From Desulfobacterales bacterium (GTDB lineage Bacteria > Desulfobacterota > Desulfobacteria > Desulfobacterales > 4be13): DNA of 8,059 nucleotides. The stretch spans positions 1 through 8,059 of the forward strand of contig JAOZLU010000313.1 in assembly GCA_029934695.1 (NCBI GenBank), written 5' to 3'. Made by a program: the position numbers and the translations under genes. The notes under the pieces were generated by a model, which had not been told where the DNA came from, ran no database searches, and saw nothing but the letters and a program-made list of their open reading frames with translations. Shown here piece by piece: positions 5,333-8,059 of this stretch; positions within the stretch are counted from its first letter, which is position 1; each line of letters begins with the position of its first letter.

Positions 5333-7993
5333 AAATATCTCTACCTCATCAATGGCAAGGCGGCACAGTCCCGATGCTTTGATCATAACATACCTGGCTT
5401 TCTGCGGCTCTTTTAACATGAGGCACAAGGGAAGACCGTTTTTCGAGTCTGACATGACACCGCCAGGGCGCCACACTTTTCCGTCATCAGACAGCATCAC
5501 CTTCAGTGGCCGCAAGTTCAGGCCCGGCCCGTGCCGGCTTTCATACACCGTGACGGAACTGATCATCTCGGGGCGATACAAATCAACTGTCCACCAGGGA
5601 TTGTTCTGCATAGGCGTGACAGAACCGGATTCAGATCTCCGGTCCCCGTCAACTGCCTGTCCGCTGGAGAAAAGATAAGGATACTTCGCACCATAAAAGT
5701 TGGAACTCATTCTTGTCCGTTTATTATAGGCAAGGTTGGGAAGATGCTCCTGAGGGTCGGATTTCCATGAATATATGGTGTCGAGGCTGGTGCCGGCATA
5801 CAAACTTCGGTGCCACAGAGCAAATCCGCCGGCACACAATATCAGGATCATCGCAGTTGCCGGCAAAACTGTCGGTTTTTTCAGGTTGCAGAGGCAGACA
5901 ACAGAGCTGATGAGTGCCAGAGTCGCAAAGCTCAGAATCATTCCCCATAATGCAGCCCTGCTCTGATAACGGAATTCAACAAGGCTGACACCGGCCGGGA
6001 TACGCACTGCATGAGATGAACCGTTGGCACGGTAAACATGGACTCCATGACCATTCACAAAGGCCTTCCAGTGTCCTGTATAAGGATAGGCCAATCCGAA
6101 AAATCCGGGAACTGACGCGTTTACCTCAAAGTCCAGACGATTGAACGAACTGTAAATCAGATCTGCCTTGTCCGGCAGGGCAGGATTAAGGGTGAAGGGT
6201 GAAGGGTGAAGGATGGCGGAATCGGGCACATACTGCTCTACAATCACCTGATCAGGCGCACGGCCCTGTTCCAGCATGGAGTATGCCTCCTCATTGTTCT
6301 CAGCAATGAGGTATTTTCTGTAAACTTTTCCAAGAAACGGCTCCAGACAGGATCGTTCAGCCTGCTGTATGACAACTGCGGAACATAAGCCAAAGCCCGG
6401 CAGGTCAGCCTGATATTTCAATTTTTCATGCTTCTCTGAAAGCATCCGGGTGAAACTTGGTGTGTCTTTCCTGATTTCTGTCCAGGTGCCATAATACAGC
6501 AGACATAAAATTTGGGCGCAGGTGGCCACGCACAGCAGAAGCTCCGCTGCAAATTTTTTTCGGCAAAGAAATCCATGAATTGCCAGAGCTGTCAGAGCCG
6601 TTGCTCCTGCCAGCAATACCGCCTGCTCAATCCCGTGCGGAATTTTCCGGACAGACGTGGCACTGAAACGTGCGACATCCCAAGTGAATGAATCTGGAAT
6701 ACAGACATATCCCGCCATCATTATCAGTGCTGTCAAGGCGAGAATTGCCCGGGGTGTCACCTGAATCTCTCTCGTGACAGGCCATGAAACTTTCACGCTG
6801 AAGGATTCAGCCCGCATTATCCATATCAGGATCAGCATAATCAGAATGGGCATAATCAGGGAAATCCGACCGGGACACCGGAACGATGATGCAAAAGGCA
6901 GATATTTCCATGCAAAATAATGAATTAATGTGCGTGAACCCTGTATGTGCAGAAAGACCATCAGTATCAATCCAAAGACTGCCCATACAGCACCCGGGAT
7001 TTTCACCCGGAACAGGTGAAGGATTGGTATCAGAGCTGCGACAAGAAACAGGGAAGAGCCGCCATAAGCACCGTGGACATCGGATCGAAGCGGATAGAAG
7101 AAGTTGTTCAATGTGCCGGCAAAGGTATCCTGATACAGGTCGGCCCAGGTATAATAATCCCGGCCAATCCGGCCGGCATTGGAGGCAATGAAGTCCGCGT
7201 AGAAAGGTAAAATATACGCGGATGAAAGGAGTATGGCAATTCCTAAGCAAAACCCCAGCCTCAGCCAGAATCTCAGGGCAGTCCGGGCAGAGACATGCCG
7301 GTCGGGCAGAATCACGGGCAGAAAATACGGAATCACCAGTGCAAACAAACCTGCCCCGAGAAGTCCGTAATACATCATCTGGGGATGGCCGCTGCAAATC
7401 AGGTAATATGTGGCCCCGATAATGAACAGGGGCCCCTGCCATTTTGATGATTTCAGACAATAGGATCCGATGGCTACACAGAGGAACAGATGTCCTGTCC
7501 AAGCTTCAAGCGAGGCGCCATAGCGGAACAGATCCAGCATTCGGAGGTTGTAAACCGTCACCGTGGTGAGAACAAACGCCATGAGACTGCCGAGTCTCAG
7601 CTTTCGCAGGAATATGAACAATGCTATATGCGCCCCGCCCAGCAAAAGCAGCCGCAAAAACGTGATCCATTCCAGGGCCTTTCCATTCCAATATCCTGGC
7701 ATGAGCAAGGCAAGGTGAGAAATCGGGTGAAAAATCTGCGCCTGCGTCAGTGCGCTCGCTGTCTGTCCTCCGGCAAAGCCCGGAACATAAAGGGGAAAGG
7801 AACCGGTTTCCACAGAGAACATCAGTTCCATCTGATGGTCAATGGAAAAGCGGGGGTAGTCGTTGCCGAGGGTTCGATCAGACACGAAGGGAATCATCCA
7901 AAAAAACATCAGAAACGGCAGAATGAAAATAATCACATACCAGACAACCGTTTCCCGGCTAAACCACCTTGATTTCAGATTTTCATTTTTCAT
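5330..7993 (-). CDS. YfhO-like GT-C membrane protein with C-terminal F5/8 type C (discoidin) domain
   Basis: An 887-residue protein if the ATG at 7993 is used; a TTG at 7999 would add two residues. Neither has a convincing Shine-Dalgarno site. A first membrane segment (about 16-36) is followed by a loop with GNDYPRFSIDHQ (Asn-Asp at 44-45), a typical early outside loop of YfhO-type proteins, and then many membrane segments. A large outside region near 520-680 ends in PGFFGLAYPYTGHWKAFVNG (629-648) and an IPAG-VEFRY stretch, the YfhO hallmark, followed by more membrane segments. Residues 753-887 are an F5/8 type C beta-sandwich: NLA start, SSGQAVDGD, PWWTVDLY, LSDDGKVW, ARYVMIKASG and a final DEVEIF. 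Such domains often bind carbohydrates and would lie outside the membrane. Known YfhO proteins work with a GT2 polyprenyl-phosphate sugar synthase to glycosylate envelope polymers; the GT2 domain encoded downstream fits this. The acceptor is unknown. Confidence 0.82.
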   Translation of the reverse strand: MKNENLKSRWFSRETVVWYVIIFILPFLMFFWMIPFVSDRTLGNDYPRFSIDHQMELMFSVETGSFPLYVPGFAGGQTASALTQAQIFHPISHLALLMPGYWNGKALEWITFLRLLLLGGAHIALFIFLRKLRLGSLMAFVLTTVTVYNLRMLDLFRYGASLEAWTGHLFLCVAIGSYCLKSSKWQGPLFIIGATYYLICSGHPQMMYYGLLGAGLFALVIPYFLPVILPDRHVSARTALRFWLRLGFCLGIAILLSSAYILPFYADFIASNAGRIGRDYYTWADLYQDTFAGTLNNFFYPLRSDVHGAYGGSSLFLVAALIPILHLFRVKIPGAVWAVFGLILMVFLHIQGSRTLIHYFAWKYLPFASSFRCPGRISLIMPILIMLILIWIMRAESFSVKVSWPVTREIQVTPRAILALTALIMMAGYVCIPDSFTWDVARFSATSVRKIPHGIEQAVLLAGATALTALAIHGFLCRKKFAAELLLCVATCAQILCLLYYGTWTEIRKDTPSFTRMLSEKHEKLKYQADLPGFGLCSAVVIQQAERSCLEPFLGKVYRKYLIAENNEEAYSMLEQGRAPDQVIVEQYVPDSAILHPSPFTLNPALPDKADLIYSSFNRLDFEVNASVPGFFGLAYPYTGHWKAFVNGHGVHVYRANGSSHAVRIPAGVSLVEFRYQSRAALWGMILSFATLALISSVVCLCNLKKPTVLPATAMILILCAGGFALWHRSLYAGTSLDTIYSWKSDPQEHLPNLAYNKRTRMSSNFYGAKYPYLFSSGQAVDGDRRSESGSVTPMQNNPWWTVDLYRPEMISSVTVYESRHGPGLNLRPLKVMLSDDGKVWRPGGVMSDSKNGLPLCLMLKEPQKARYVMIKASGLCRLAIDEVEIF
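6184..6211. repeat. Short heptamer array inside the YfhO-like gene
   Basis: The plus strand has GATTAAG followed by three perfect copies of GGTGAAG (6191-6211). On the coding strand this is CTTCACC three times, encoding LHPSPFTLN (residues 595-603 from the ATG). It lies in the outside soluble region, in a Pro-rich loop before the YfhO hallmark segment. Three units equal 21 bases and so keep the frame. Confidence 0.85.
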
Positions 7994-8059
7994 TTTCAAG
8001 TTTACGTTTCAAGCATCCAACATCAAACATCCAACATCCAACATCCAACATCCAACATC
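7971..8059. repeat. Heptamer array upstream of and over the start of the YfhO-like gene (continues past window)
   Basis: The 7-base register can be followed from 7971 to the right edge. Plus-strand units 7971-7998 are GATTTCA, GATTTTC, ATTTTTC, ATTTTCA and encode the first residues of the protein. Units 7999-8012 are diverged. From 8013 they read GCATCCA, ACATCAA, then ACATCCA four times and ACATC at the edge. The 5' leader of the first gene is therefore repeat, and no promoter or Shine-Dalgarno site can be seen in it. The array's true length and the next gene lie outside the window. Confidence 0.88.

Noticed and set aside
5217..5678. A 153-codon plus-strand open frame
   Set aside because: It is antisense to the end of the YfhO-like gene, the heptamer array and the start of the TMTC-like gene. 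It has no recognisable domain or ribosome site.
6289..6311. An 8-bp inverted repeat (CCTCATTG / CAATGAGG) inside the YfhO-like gene
   Set aside because: It is isolated, lies in ordinary coding sequence, has no second copy in the window, and is short enough to be chance.

Overview
The window holds four genes, all on the minus strand and so transcribed right to left. Three are complete and one runs off the left edge. Together they look like part of a cell-envelope or protein glycosylation locus. In transcription order they are: (1) a YfhO-like polytopic membrane protein of the GT-C type with a C-terminal F5/8 type C (discoidin) domain, 7993-5330; (2) a TMTC/PMT-like polytopic membrane protein with about seven C-terminal TPRs, 5287-3266; (3) a paralogue of it with only about two TPRs, 3121-1514; (4) a fusion of a class I SAM-dependent methyltransferase with a DPM1-like family 2 glycosyltransferase, 1451 to beyond base 1. 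Gaps between genes are 42, 144 and 62 bases, which fits one transcription unit. No plus-strand gene is supported. The long plus-strand ORFs are antisense shadows.

A working model, which is inference: the GT2 domain loads a sugar onto a polyprenyl-phosphate carrier at the cytoplasmic face, and the GT-C type membrane proteins use that donor outside. Known GT2/GT-C pairs such as CsbB with YfhO in Bacillus and Listeria show this division of labour. The acceptor and the sugar cannot be read from the sequence.

The unusual layer is the repeats. At least six short tandem arrays occur in 8 kb. Five have a 7-base unit and one an 8-base unit; the period is nearly constant but the unit sequence differs at each site (TGGAAAG, TGGAAAC, TGAATGG-like, CTTCACC and GATGTTG-like on the coding strand, plus an octamer array). 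They sit at every join: in the linker between the two domains of the fusion, in the same loop of both TMTC-like paralogues, across the stop-to-start junction of genes 1 and 2, in a periplasmic part of gene 1, and over the start of gene 1. A weak four-unit stretch also covers the N-terminus of gene 3. Since 7 is not a multiple of 3, a gain or loss of one unit inside a coding array would shift the frame. A second class of repeat is palindromic: two 42-base copies with 11-bp stems lie between genes 2 and 3, and one of them supplies the last codons and the stop codon of gene 2. A smaller hairpin of similar design lies between genes 3 and 4.

The organism cannot be named with certainty. Intermediate base composition, TPR-rich TMTC-like proteins and abundant heptamer arrays suggest a large, repeat-rich Gram-negative genome such as a filamentous or aggregate-forming sulfate reducer (Desulfobacterota), or perhaps a Beggiatoa-like or cyanobacterial type. 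This is a weak inference.
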